Shown here: positions 23,197 to 32,227 of the stretch, piece by piece
How positions within the stretch are numbered: the first letter of the stretch is position 1
Layout: the number at the start of each line of letters is the position of its first letter
Source of the DNA: CAVVJA01 sp963809815
GTDB taxonomy: Bacteria; Actinomycetota; Actinomycetes; Mycobacteriales; Jatrophihabitantaceae
Assembly (NCBI GenBank): GCA_963809815.1
Contig: CAWELM010000025.1
Coordinates: 1 to 64,000, forward strand
DNA length: 64,000 bases
Direction of reading: 5' to 3'
Program-made: the position numbers and the translations under genes
The notes under the pieces: generated by a model
Seen by the model: the letters and a program-made list of their open reading frames with translations, nothing else
What the model was told of the DNA's origin: nothing
The model's database searches: none

Positions 23197-24627
23197 GTGG
23201 ATTCAGCGACAGCGACGCTGCCCGATCCCGCACTGATCGTCCTCGTTGGTGCGTCGGGCGCTGGCAAGTCGGCCTGGGCAGCCGCACGCTTCGCCCGTCG
23301 AGAGATCGTCTCATCCGACGAGCTGCGCGCCATCGTCGGCAGCGGGGAGAACGACCTCTCGGCCACCGATGAGGCGTTCGCGCTGCTGGGCACGATCATC
23401 GACGCGCGGTCGCGGCGTCGCCTGACGACAGTCGTGGACACGCTCGGCCTGGATCGCGCTCGACGGCGCGGATACCTCAGTGTCGCTCGCGAGGCCGGGT
23501 TGCCTGCGGTGGCCGTTATCTTCGCGACCGACGCCGCGGAGTGCCGGCGCCGCAACCGAGCCCGGGACCGTCCCGTCCCGGCGGGTGCGCTCACCGCCCA
23601 GCTCCGTCGGATGTCCGACGTCCCAGCGGAGATCGTCGACGAGGGATGGGACCTCGTGCTTCGCGTGGCCGGACCAACCCCACAGCCATCGACAGTGACT
23701 CGGCCGCCTGTGGCAGTCGACGCCCCGGACGTCGAATTGCGGTTCGTGCTGCAGATCGCCCGTTTTCCCTGGGGCGACGATCCCGCCGGCTGGTTGACCG
23801 CAATCGCCGAATCAGCAGCGGACGCAGGCTTCTACGGGCTGGCGGTGATGGACCATCTGATCCAGATCCCGCAGGTCGGCCGCGCCTGGGAGCCGATCCC
23901 GGAGCCCTGGGTCACTCTCGGCCTGCTCGCCGGCCTGCCGACCTCGCTGCGGCTTGGCACACTGGTGAGCCCAGCGAGCCTGCACTCCGCCGGACGACTG
24001 GCCAAGACTGCGGCGACCCTCGATGTGCTGACCGGGGGCCGAGCCTTCTGCGGCGTCGGCACCGGCTGGTGGGCTCGTGAGCATGCGGCGTTCGGCCTGC
24101 CGTTCCCGGCCACCGCCGACCGAGTGCAGCGACTGGAGGCCACGCTGGAGACGATGCGGGCGCTATGGAATGCCGGCACCAAGGCCTACCACGGCTCCCT
24201 GGTGTCCTTGCCGGAGACGACCTGCTACCCGAGGCCGGTCGGTCCGCTGCCCCTGATCGTCGGCGGAAAAGGCCCGCGCGTGCTGTCCATTGCCGCGCGG
24301 CTCGCCGACGCTTGCAACGTGCCGTCGGATCTCGATTCGGTGAGCCGGGCGGTCGCGGCGATGGGTGATCGCGAGGTGACCGTGCTCGATATCCCCGTTG
24401 TGGGTCGCGACCGCGAACAGGTGGCCACGCTCGTGGAACGGCTGCGCGGGCGGCAGTCGGCCGCCGTCTATGCGCAGCGCCGTCACGCCGCGACGGTCCC
24501 TGACCATGTGACCCGCTACCGGGAGCTGGCGAGGCACGGAGTAAGCACGGTGTTCCTCGCGCTGCCTGACCTCGCCGGCCCGGACGAGGTCAGGCGAGCA
24601 GGAGGTGTGGTCGCCGCATTCCGATGA
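23197..24627 (+). CDS. Fusion of AAA_33-type kinase and LLM-class flavin/F420 oxidoreductase
   Basis: The 476-residue protein joins two domains. Residues 10-165 are a P-loop kinase of the polynucleotide-kinase-like AAA_33 type: GASGAGKS (18-25), SSDELRAIVG, and a lid with RRRNRARDRP. Residues about 185-460 form a luciferase-like (LLM) TIM barrel: VLQIARFPWGDDPAGWLTA, GLAVMDHLIQIPQVGRAWEP, LGTLVSPASLHSAGRLAK, GVGTGWWAREHAAFGLPFP and LIVGGKGPRVL. LLM proteins use FMN or, commonly in actinobacteria, F420. GTG 23197 was taken as start; the ribosome site is weak. The continuous frame excludes two separate genes. The substrate of either half is unknown. Confidence 0.82.
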   Translation: MDSATATLPDPALIVLVGASGAGKSAWAAARFARREIVSSDELRAIVGSGENDLSATDEAFALLGTIIDARSRRRLTTVVDTLGLDRARRRGYLSVAREAGLPAVAVIFATDAAECRRRNRARDRPVPAGALTAQLRRMSDVPAEIVDEGWDLVLRVAGPTPQPSTVTRPPVAVDAPDVELRFVLQIARFPWGDDPAGWLTAIAESAADAGFYGLAVMDHLIQIPQVGRAWEPIPEPWVTLGLLAGLPTSLRLGTLVSPASLHSAGRLAKTAATLDVLTGGRAFCGVGTGWWAREHAAFGLPFPATADRVQRLEATLETMRALWNAGTKAYHGSLVSLPETTCYPRPVGPLPLIVGGKGPRVLSIAARLADACNVPSDLDSVSRAVAAMGDREVTVLDIPVVGRDREQVATLVERLRGRQSAAVYAQRRHAATVPDHVTRYRELARHGVSTVFLALPDLAGPDEVRRAGGVVAAFR

Positions 24628-24802
24628 ACGCAGTCGGCGACGCATCGATCGTCGCCGCGCGCGTAGATGCACGGGGAGTCCCCGAGGTCTACCCAGGCAT
24701 TTGTCAGGGTGCATTCAGGGGGAAGCCCAATGGTCACAAACCCTCCGGGCCGGAGAGGCTGACGCGGACCCAACCGCATCTGCGAGCCCCGGAGCTAGTT
24801 TC

Positions 24803-27040
24803 ATGAAAACGATTGCCCGCTTCGCGATCGACAAACGCTGGTACGTCATTGCCGGCTGGATCGCCTTCGTCGCACTCACCCAGATCATTCTTGGCGGCCT
24901 CGGTGGCTCCGCCTACAAAGACACGTTCAGCCTGCCCGGCACCGAGACTGACAAGGTCATGCACCTGCTGGACCAGACCGGGCACGCCGACCAGAACGGG
25001 CCATCCGGCCAGGTTGTCCTGCACGCGAAGTCCGGGACGCTGGCGACGGAGCCGGCTGGGGCCTCCGCCGCCTTCGCGGCCCTGTGCTCGGAGCACCTCG
25101 GGGTGGTCGCCGTAGGTACGCCATGGCAGACCATTACGTGCGCGGACGGGCAGGCGGTCGCCGGAGCGGGACAGCCGACCCTGCTGTCCGCGGGCAAGAC
25201 GATCGCGATCGCGGACGTCTCCTGGAAGTCGGCGAACTATGACCAGAAGCTCTTCGACGGCGTCTACGACCACCTGTCGAAGCTGCGGAGTGACACGCTG
25301 CAGGTCGAATTCACGGGCGACCCGTTCCAGGGACACGACCAGCAAGACAGCGGGGTGCCGCCGGCGCTGCTCGGCTTCCTCGCGGCGCTGGTGATTCTGG
25401 CCATCGTCTTCCGAACGGTGGGCGCCACCGCGCTCCCCCTGGCCAGCGCAGCCGCCGCGCTCACGGCGGGACTTGGCCTCATCGGAATGCTCAGCCACAT
25501 CATGAGCGTCTCGAACATCACACCGCCTCTTACCGAGCTGATGGTGCTCGGCGTCGGCGTGGACTACGCGCTGTTCATCGTTACCCGCCACCGGCGCAAC
25601 CTGCGCCGCGGGATGAGCGTTCGGGACTCGATCGTCGCCGCGATCAACACCTCAGGACGCGCCGTGCTCTTCGCCGGAACCACCGTGTGCATCGCCATGC
25701 TCGGCCTCACCGCGCTGGGCGTGAGCTTCTTCTACGGCATGGCAGTCGGTACCGCGATCGCCGTGAGCCTGACCATGCTCGCGGCACTCACCTTGCTGCC
25801 GGCGCTGCTGAGCTTTCTCGGCCTGCGAGTGCTCCGCCGCAAGGAGCGCCGAGCCGTTCTGGCCGGCAACTTCGTCGATATCGAGACGGTCGGATTCTGG
25901 GCCCGCTGGTCGGAGCTGGTAGCCAGGCGCCGGGTCGCGTTCGGCGTGGTTGGCGCGGTCATCGTAGTAGCCCTGGCGATCCCGTTCCTGGCGCTGCGCC
26001 TCGGACATGCCGATCAGGGCAACGACCCAGCCGGCACCACGACTCGGAAGGGCTACGACCTGATCGCCCAGGGTTTCGGGCCGGGTTACAACTCGACGCT
26101 GACGCTTGTCGTCGATGGCCCCCAAGCGCAAGCCACGGCCGAGACGGTAGGCACGGCCCTCGCTCGCGTCCCGAACGTCGACACGCGCAGCATCTTCGTT
26201 CCGACGCAAGAGCTCCGCGAACAGCTGTCACTGGTGTCGTTCAAGTCGCTCAGCGCGCCACAGGATGAGAAGACCACGCAGCTGGTCAACAAGCTGCGCA
26301 ACGACGTGCTGCCACCGCTTTACAACGGAACCGGCGATCACGTCTACGTGTTCGGGATGACCGCGACGCAGGTGGACTTCACGGACGTGCTGAGCTCGAA
26401 GTTGCCGCTGTTCATCGCGGCCGTCGTCGGACTGTCATTCCTGCTGCTGATGATCGCGTTCCGTAGCTTGCTCGTGCCGATGACCGCCGCAGCGATGAAC
26501 CTGCTGGCCGCGGGTGCCTCGTTCGGGATCGTCGTCGCGATCTTCCAGTGGGGCTGGTTCGCGGAGGCACTCGGCATCGGCAAGGGCGGTCCGATCGAGG
26601 CCTGGGCCCCGGTCATGGCCTTCGCGATCATCTTCGGCCTGTCCATGGACTACCAGGTATTCCTGGTCAGCCGGATGCACGAGGAGTGGGTGCACACGCA
26701 CGACAACCGGCGGGCGGTCAAGGTCGGCCAGGCCGCGACCGGCGGCATCATCACCGCAGCCGCAGCGATCATGATCGCCGTGTTCCTCGGATTCGTGCTC
26801 GACCCGAACCGTGGGGTCAAATTGTTCGGAGTGGGCTTGGCCGGCGCGGTGCTCATCGACGCATTCATCCTGCGCACGGTCCTGGTGCCCTCGCTGATGC
26901 ACATGTTCGGTCGCGCCAACTGGGCATTCCCACGATGGCTCGACCGCATCACCCCACGCGTGTCCGTGGAACCAGCCGACAGCGTCGACCCGTCCGTAGA
27001 CCCGCACGACCGGCCTGAGCGAGAGCTGGCGCGGGTTTAG
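24803..27040 (+). CDS. MMPL/RND family transporter
   Basis: The 745-residue protein has the two-fold MMPL layout. A first helix (WYVIAGWIAFVALTQIILGG) and an extracytoplasmic domain are followed by five helices, and the pattern then repeats. The proton-relay Asp-Tyr pairs appear in LGVGVDYALFIVTRHRRN and FGLSMDYQVFLVSRMHEEW. MMPL proteins export lipids, siderophores or drugs using the proton gradient. There is no polyketide or lipid gene next to it, so the cargo is unknown. ATG 24803 has GGAG eight bases upstream; the open frame before it is not coding. A strong hairpin follows the stop. Confidence 0.9.
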   Translation: MKTIARFAIDKRWYVIAGWIAFVALTQIILGGLGGSAYKDTFSLPGTETDKVMHLLDQTGHADQNGPSGQVVLHAKSGTLATEPAGASAAFAALCSEHLGVVAVGTPWQTITCADGQAVAGAGQPTLLSAGKTIAIADVSWKSANYDQKLFDGVYDHLSKLRSDTLQVEFTGDPFQGHDQQDSGVPPALLGFLAALVILAIVFRTVGATALPLASAAAALTAGLGLIGMLSHIMSVSNITPPLTELMVLGVGVDYALFIVTRHRRNLRRGMSVRDSIVAAINTSGRAVLFAGTTVCIAMLGLTALGVSFFYGMAVGTAIAVSLTMLAALTLLPALLSFLGLRVLRRKERRAVLAGNFVDIETVGFWARWSELVARRRVAFGVVGAVIVVALAIPFLALRLGHADQGNDPAGTTTRKGYDLIAQGFGPGYNSTLTLVVDGPQAQATAETVGTALARVPNVDTRSIFVPTQELREQLSLVSFKSLSAPQDEKTTQLVNKLRNDVLPPLYNGTGDHVYVFGMTATQVDFTDVLSSKLPLFIAAVVGLSFLLLMIAFRSLLVPMTAAAMNLLAAGASFGIVVAIFQWGWFAEALGIGKGGPIEAWAPVMAFAIIFGLSMDYQVFLVSRMHEEWVHTHDNRRAVKVGQAATGGIITAAAAIMIAVFLGFVLDPNRGVKLFGVGLAGAVLIDAFILRTVLVPSLMHMFGRANWAFPRWLDRITPRVSVEPADSVDPSVDPHDRPERELARV

Positions 27041-27053
27041 CGACCATGAACCA

Positions 27054-27084
27054 GCGGCGGTCCCGGGGCACGCGGGACCGCCGC
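27054..27084 (+). terminator. Strong hairpin terminator after the MMPL gene
   Basis: GCGGCGGTCCCG pairs perfectly over 12 bp with CGGGACCGCCGC across a seven-base loop, 13 bp after the stop. The following TCTCGTGT is only weakly U rich. It separates the transporter from the ABC ATPase gene. Confidence 0.75.
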
Positions 27085-27182
27085 TCTCGTGTCGCCGGCT
27101 CTGTCCGCACGCGTCTCGTTGCGGAACACGCCACGGGGGCGGCACGTTAAGAAGGAATTACCGGCATGCACAAGGCGGGCAC

Positions 27183-28349
27183 ATGGAACGGACGGGACTC
27201 GAGCGGGTGACCGCGCGCTATGAGGGCGGCCCGGTGGTGCTCGACGATGTCACGCTCCTCGCCGATCCCGGCGAACTGTTCGTCGTCGTCGGCCCGTCGG
27301 GAAGCGGGAAATCGACACTGTTGCGGGTAATGGCCGGAATGACACGGGTAGAAGCCGGCGAAGTGCTGATCGGCGGCCAGCGGGTCACCGGACGGCCGGC
27401 TCAGCAGCGTGACGTCGCCATGGTCTTCGAGTACAACCGGCTCCTGCCGTTCCTGACCGTCGCGGACAACCTGGGCTTCGGACTCACGGTGCGCCATACC
27501 CCGAAGGACGAGATCGCGCATCGCGTAGAGGAGCAGGCGCGCGGACTCCGGCTGACCCGGTTGCTCGGGCGCAAACCGGCCACCCTGTCGGCGGGCGAGA
27601 ACGGGCAGGCCGCCATAGGTCGTGCGTTGGTCCGCAAACCGTCCGTTTTCCTGCTCGACGAACCGCTCTCGCACCACGACGCCGTCGAACGCATAAGGAT
27701 GCGCAGGCAAATCGCGGACACCGTTCGCCAACTGGGTGTGACCACCATCTACGTCACGCATGACCAGTCGGAAGCTCTTGCCATCGCGGACCGGATCGCG
27801 GTGCTGCGCGCCGGTTCCGTCGCCCAGATCGGGACGGCCCACGAGCTCTACGCGCGGCCGGCCGACGTGTTTGTGGCCGATTTCATCGGCGGCGCCCCCG
27901 TCAGCCTGCTTCCGGCCACGCTGGTCGAGTCCGGCGGGCATGCGGGTTTCCAGGTGGGAGCACGCACGCTGCCGCTGTGGGGGCCAGTCCCCGCGGGACT
28001 GTCCGCGTGCGTCGGTCGCGATGTTCTCCTCGGGCTCCGTGAGGAAGATGTGATCTTGGCCGGCCGAGACACGGATCCGGGACGGGTCGCGGTTCCGGGC
28101 ATCGTCCGAGGCGTCGACTACACCGGGGCATACGCGGCCGTGACCGTTGAGCTCGCCCTGCCGGCCGCCACTCGACCAGGTGCGCACGGTGCCGTTGCCG
28201 GGGCGCTGGCCCGGATCCGGACTCGCGTTCCGGGCCGGGAATCACCCGAGGTCGGCGCCAGCGTTCAGCTAGAGCTCGATGCCACCCGGGCGCATGTTTT
28301 CGACCCGACCACCGGAATCGCGTTGCATCATCCACCGGCCGGATACTGA
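27183..28349 (+). CDS. Orphan ABC transporter ATPase with altered motifs
   Basis: The 388-residue protein has the size and order of sugar/polyamine-type (MalK/PotA-like) ATPases: a nucleotide domain, then a C-terminal OB-like regulatory part (TOBE). Walker A GPSGSGKST, Walker B VFLLDEP and the switch THDQSEAL are intact. The Q-loop reads VFEYNRLLPF (Glu for Gln), the signature is LSAGENGQAAIGRA rather than LSGGQ, and the D-loop is SHHD. No permease or binding-protein gene is adjacent, so its partner is unknown. ATG 27183 has only a weak AAGG site. It ends 4 bp before the PaiB-like gene and probably shares its transcript. Confidence 0.82.
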   Translation: MERTGLERVTARYEGGPVVLDDVTLLADPGELFVVVGPSGSGKSTLLRVMAGMTRVEAGEVLIGGQRVTGRPAQQRDVAMVFEYNRLLPFLTVADNLGFGLTVRHTPKDEIAHRVEEQARGLRLTRLLGRKPATLSAGENGQAAIGRALVRKPSVFLLDEPLSHHDAVERIRMRRQIADTVRQLGVTTIYVTHDQSEALAIADRIAVLRAGSVAQIGTAHELYARPADVFVADFIGGAPVSLLPATLVESGGHAGFQVGARTLPLWGPVPAGLSACVGRDVLLGLREEDVILAGRDTDPGRVAVPGIVRGVDYTGAYAAVTVELALPAATRPGAHGAVAGALARIRTRVPGRESPEVGASVQLELDATRAHVFDPTTGIALHHPPAGY

Positions 28350-28353
28350 CCGG

Positions 28354-28986
28354 GTGTACGTCCCGAAGCACTTCGCGGCGCCCAGCGACGCCGCAGTCGC
28401 CGAGTTGCTCGCCCGGCACGGCGCCGCTGATCTGATCACGGCGACCGAGGACGGACTGCTTGCGACACTGTTGCCCTTCATCTACGACCCCGACCGGGGC
28501 GAACGCGGCGCGCTACTCGGTCACGTGGCGCGCAACAACGATCAGTGGCGTCGCCCGGCAATCGGACCGGCGCTGGTGATCGTGCGCGGGCCGGACGCCT
28601 ATGTGAGCCCGACCTGGTACGCGAGCAAAGCCGAGCACGGTCGGGTGGTTCCAACCTGGAACTACATCACCGCGCACGTGTACGGCGACCTGATCGTGCA
28701 CGACGATGTTGACTGGCTTTCCGCCCTGGTTCGGCGGCTGACCGAGAAGCACGAATCCGGCATGACACCGCAGTGGTCGGTGGACGACGCTCCGGAGCCG
28801 TACATTGCCGGCCAGCTCCGAGGGATCGTGGGCTTGGAGCTCGCGATCACGCGCGTCGAGCCCAAGTGGAAGCTCAGCCAGAATCGCTCAGCTGCGGACG
28901 CCGAAGGCGTGGTCACGGCGCTACAGGCTGGGACGCCGGCCGAGCAAGCTGTCGGCGCGCAGATGCACCGGCTGCCTCGCCGCTGA
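28354..28986 (+). CDS. PaiB-type FMN-binding protein
   Basis: The 210-residue protein begins VYVPKHFAAPSDAAVAELL at GTG 28354 and has the diagnostic PTWYASKAEHGRVVPTWNY and KWKLSQNRSAAD segments of the PaiB family. This split-barrel flavin fold was first described as a negative regulator of sporulation protease genes in Bacillus. DNA binding is not evident from sequence, so an FMN-dependent or degradative-enzyme role is as likely. Its last 74 bases overlap the 3' end of the convergent adnB gene. Confidence 0.88.
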   Translation: MYVPKHFAAPSDAAVAELLARHGAADLITATEDGLLATLLPFIYDPDRGERGALLGHVARNNDQWRRPAIGPALVIVRGPDAYVSPTWYASKAEHGRVVPTWNYITAHVYGDLIVHDDVDWLSALVRRLTEKHESGMTPQWSVDDAPEPYIAGQLRGIVGLELAITRVEPKWKLSQNRSAADAEGVVTALQAGTPAEQAVGAQMHRLPRR

Positions 28987-31900
28987 TCAACTCCCGCATC
29001 CCCGCTGCGTCCAGCAGGTCCGCGGGGGCGATGGTCTCGCCGGAACGGACGTAGTGGAATGCGGCCCGGACCTCACCAACGCGCGCGTCCCCGATGCCCT
29101 GCAAGCGAGCCCAGGCAAGCCGGTAGGCCGCGAGCTGCACCGCCGCCGCGTCGGCGTCGGCGCCTCCGGGTCGGGTGCCGGTCTTCCAATCGACCACGGT
29201 CCAGCCGCCATCGGCATCGCCAAACACCGCGTCCATTCGCCCGCGCACCAGGACCGGACCAATGGTCATGTCGAACGGCACCTCGACCTCGTACGGCGTC
29301 CGTTCCGCCCATGGACTCGCCTCGAAGGCGCGCCGCAACTCCGCGAAGTCGGCGTCGTCGGCGCTCTCGTCGGCTGCGCCAGGCAACTCGTCGACGTCGA
29401 GCAGCGTCTGAGCAGACCATCGGCGCTCGAGCCACGTGTGGAAGGCGGTGCCACGACGGGCGAGCGGGGCCGGCTTGGCCGGCAGGGGCCGCCGCAGCCG
29501 CCGAGCCAACTCGTCCGGGTCGCGGCGGAGCGCAACGAGCTGCGACACGGACAATTGCGCCGGTAACCCGACATCGATGGTCGCCGTCGCCGACATCGCG
29601 GCGTACTCAGCCAGCAATAGGTCCACGTCACGGCGCCAACCGGCAGCCCGATCTTGCCGGTCGGCCACCAGTCCGGGCAGGACGTCGGACCGCCGGGCAC
29701 CCGCCTTGACCGTTTCCGCGCCCTTCCGCAGGGCCGCCCGAACCAGCTCCGCGCCAGCCTCCACGTCCGGGCGCCGATCGCCGAGGGGGTCAACGGGCCA
29801 GATCGCCTCCCGCGCGGCGGATAGGCGCGGGTTGACCGCACCGTCCGGAGGCACAAACCATTCGTCCACCTCGGCCAGGTCGCGAATCTCGACCAAAAAG
29901 GCCGAGGGCTGACGCGGCTCCTTGGCGTTATCCCAGGCATATCCGGAGGCGAGCAGCATCGACCGGGCCCGGGTAACGGCGACGTAGGCGAGCCGCCGCT
30001 CCTCGGTGCGATGTCGCTCTCGTACCAGCGTGGCGTGCTGCTCCAGGTGATCGGCAAGCTCAACGCGGTCAGCGGCCGTCACCTCAAGGTGCGGCAGGTC
30101 AGCGCGGTCGCCCCGCAGCGGCGCCGGGAGCAGCTGGCGCGTGCGGGTCCAGTCGACGGCCTTCGGCTCAGCTGGAAATACCTTCTCCACCAGCCCGGGC
30201 ACCGCGACCAGATCCCACTCCAGCCCCTTCGCCCCGTGCACGGTCAGCACCTGTATCCGCTCGGGAGCGACCACGGCCTCACCGGCCTCCAGCCCGTTCT
30301 CCTCGATCTCAGCCGCGTCCACAAAGGCCAGGAAGGCACCGAGCGACGCCTCGTCAGCGTCAGCCGCGAACCGAGCGGCCTCATCGAGGAACCGGTCGAG
30401 ATGGGCGCGTCCCACCCGCGCTCGGTCGGCGCGGGCCGCCACCTCGACTCCGACTCCGGTGACGTGCTCCACCTCCGCGACCAGCTCCGGCAACGGGCCA
30501 CCGAGCCGCTGACGCAACCGTCGCAACTCGGCCGAGAGCGTGGCCAGGCGGCGGTAACCGTCCGGCGAGTAGCCGGTGGCCAGCCCGAGATCGTCCAATG
30601 CCTCGACCAGACTGGCCTGATCAACGGTGTCGCTGGCCGAGAAGTCCTCTGCGGCAATAGCGGAGAACTCCCCTGCTATAGCGGTCTGAGCCGGGGCGGC
30701 CTCGGCCACCCGCCCGCGGACCAGCCGGCGAGCGCGCCGGGACAGCGCGGCCAGGTCCGAAGCACCGATTCGCCACCGGGCGCCCGTCAACAACCGGGCC
30801 AGTGCCGGCCCGGATCGGTGGTCGGCCAGAACGCGCAGGGTCGCCACCACATCCGCGACCTCCGGAGTCATGAGCAGCCCGCCCAGGCCGACCACTTCGA
30901 CCGGCAGCCCGGCATCCAACAGCGCCTCGCGTAGCAGCGGTATCTGCGCTCGTCGGCGGACAAGGACGGCCGCTGTTCGACCACCAGCCGGCCGCGCCCG
31001 CCACTCGTCGGCCAGTCGCCGAGCGAGCCACACCGCCTCGTCCTCGACGGTTGGAGTCAAGGTGGCGAGAATTCGGCCCGGGTGGGCGTCGGAACGGGCC
31101 CGCAGCCTGACTCCAGCACGCTGGGTGGCCGTCACCCCACGTGCGATGACGTTGGCTGCGGCCAATATTCGTTCGTCGTTCCGCCAGCTGGTGGCTAGCG
31201 GAAACTCCATCGCCGGCGACCCATCCGCATGGGAGAACGTCGACGCGAACCGGCCCATGTTCCCCGCGGCGGCGCCCCGCCAACCGTAGATCGACTGGTG
31301 CGGATCGCCGACCGCCGTGACCGGATGCCCACGGCCGAACAGACCGGATAGCAACGTGACCTGAGCGTGCCCGGTGTCCTGATACTCGTCGAGCAGCACC
31401 GCCGCGTACCGCGAACGCTCCGCGACAGCGACGTCTGGCAGCTCCGCGAGCCCTGCCGCCAATGCCATCTGGTCGCCGTAGTCGACCCCGCCCCGCTCAC
31501 GCTTGGCGCTCTCGAACGCGCGGACCAACGGGACGAGCGCCAGACGATCTCGCTGGGTCTTGACGTACCCGGCGGTCGCCTTGGGCGTGGCCGACCGAGC
31601 GGATCCCCACGGCAAGCTGTCCCAGTCGGCCAGCGCGGTGGAAGCGAAGTCGACGACGTCGTCGGGAGTGACGAGATGATCGGCCAGTTGATCCGCGAGG
31701 CCCAAGACGTACTGAGTCACAGACGCCAGCGCGCCGATGTCGACCGGCAGCTCGCCGCCGTAACGTCGCACGACCGAGTCAGCGAGCTGCCACCGCATCG
31801 CTTGCGACAGCAGCCGAGGGCTCGGCTCTTGGCCCAGCCGCAGCGCATGCTCGCCGACCAGCCGCCCGGCGTATGCGGAATACGTCAACACCGTCGGCTC

Positions 31901-32227
31901 CCCCGCCAGCAGCGCAGCCAGATAGCCGGTGTCATCTCGGGCCGTCCGCTCGACTATCACCCGCCACTGGGCAAGCCTGTGGCGGACCCGGCCGGCCAGC
32001 TCGGCTGCCGCCTTTCGCGTGAAGGTGAGCCCCAAGACTTGGTCCGGCGCCACCATCCGGTTGGCAATCAGCCACACAACCCGCGCGGCCATGGTCTCGG
32101 TCTTGCCGGACCCGGCCCCCGCGATCACGACGCACGGCGCCAGCGGCGCCTGGATAACCGCCACCTGCTCCTGGGTCGGAGCCGGCGAACCGAACAGCTC
32201 CGCCAACTGGCGAGCCGAGATCGTCAT
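28913..32227 (-). CDS. adnB: AdnB-like helicase-nuclease subunit
   Basis: The 1104-residue protein has an N-terminal UvrD-type motor (VVIAGAGSGKTETM; VLLDEYQDTGHAQ; GDPHQSIYGWRGA; YVAVTRARSML) and a C-terminal RecB-type nuclease (RGRMDAVFGDADG, then WTVVDWKTGTRP, with Asp and Lys of the D-E/D-x-K core). No Fe-S cysteines follow the nuclease. With AdnA it should form the mycobacterial-type AdnAB complex that resects double-strand breaks, AdnB being the lead motor in characterised complexes. Its ATG overlaps the AdnA stop by 4 nt. The C-terminus overlaps the convergent PaiB-like gene. Confidence 0.88.
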   Translation of the reverse strand: MTISARQLAELFGSPAPTQEQVAVIQAPLAPCVVIAGAGSGKTETMAARVVWLIANRMVAPDQVLGLTFTRKAAAELAGRVRHRLAQWRVIVERTARDDTGYLAALLAGEPTVLTYSAYAGRLVGEHALRLGQEPSPRLLSQAMRWQLADSVVRRYGGELPVDIGALASVTQYVLGLADQLADHLVTPDDVVDFASTALADWDSLPWGSARSATPKATAGYVKTQRDRLALVPLVRAFESAKRERGGVDYGDQMALAAGLAELPDVAVAERSRYAAVLLDEYQDTGHAQVTLLSGLFGRGHPVTAVGDPHQSIYGWRGAAAGNMGRFASTFSHADGSPAMEFPLATSWRNDERILAAANVIARGVTATQRAGVRLRARSDAHPGRILATLTPTVEDEAVWLARRLADEWRARPAGGRTAAVLVRRRAQIPLLREALLDAGLPVEVVGLGGLLMTPEVADVVATLRVLADHRSGPALARLLTGARWRIGASDLAALSRRARRLVRGRVAEAAPAQTAIAGEFSAIAAEDFSASDTVDQASLVEALDDLGLATGYSPDGYRRLATLSAELRRLRQRLGGPLPELVAEVEHVTGVGVEVAARADRARVGRAHLDRFLDEAARFAADADEASLGAFLAFVDAAEIEENGLEAGEAVVAPERIQVLTVHGAKGLEWDLVAVPGLVEKVFPAEPKAVDWTRTRQLLPAPLRGDRADLPHLEVTAADRVELADHLEQHATLVRERHRTEERRLAYVAVTRARSMLLASGYAWDNAKEPRQPSAFLVEIRDLAEVDEWFVPPDGAVNPRLSAAREAIWPVDPLGDRRPDVEAGAELVRAALRKGAETVKAGARRSDVLPGLVADRQDRAAGWRRDVDLLLAEYAAMSATATIDVGLPAQLSVSQLVALRRDPDELARRLRRPLPAKPAPLARRGTAFHTWLERRWSAQTLLDVDELPGAADESADDADFAELRRAFEASPWAERTPYEVEVPFDMTIGPVLVRGRMDAVFGDADGGWTVVDWKTGTRPGGADADAAAVQLAAYRLAWARLQGIGDARVGEVRAAFHYVRSGETIAPADLLDAAGMRELISGEAAGASARRQLARPASQPVAP

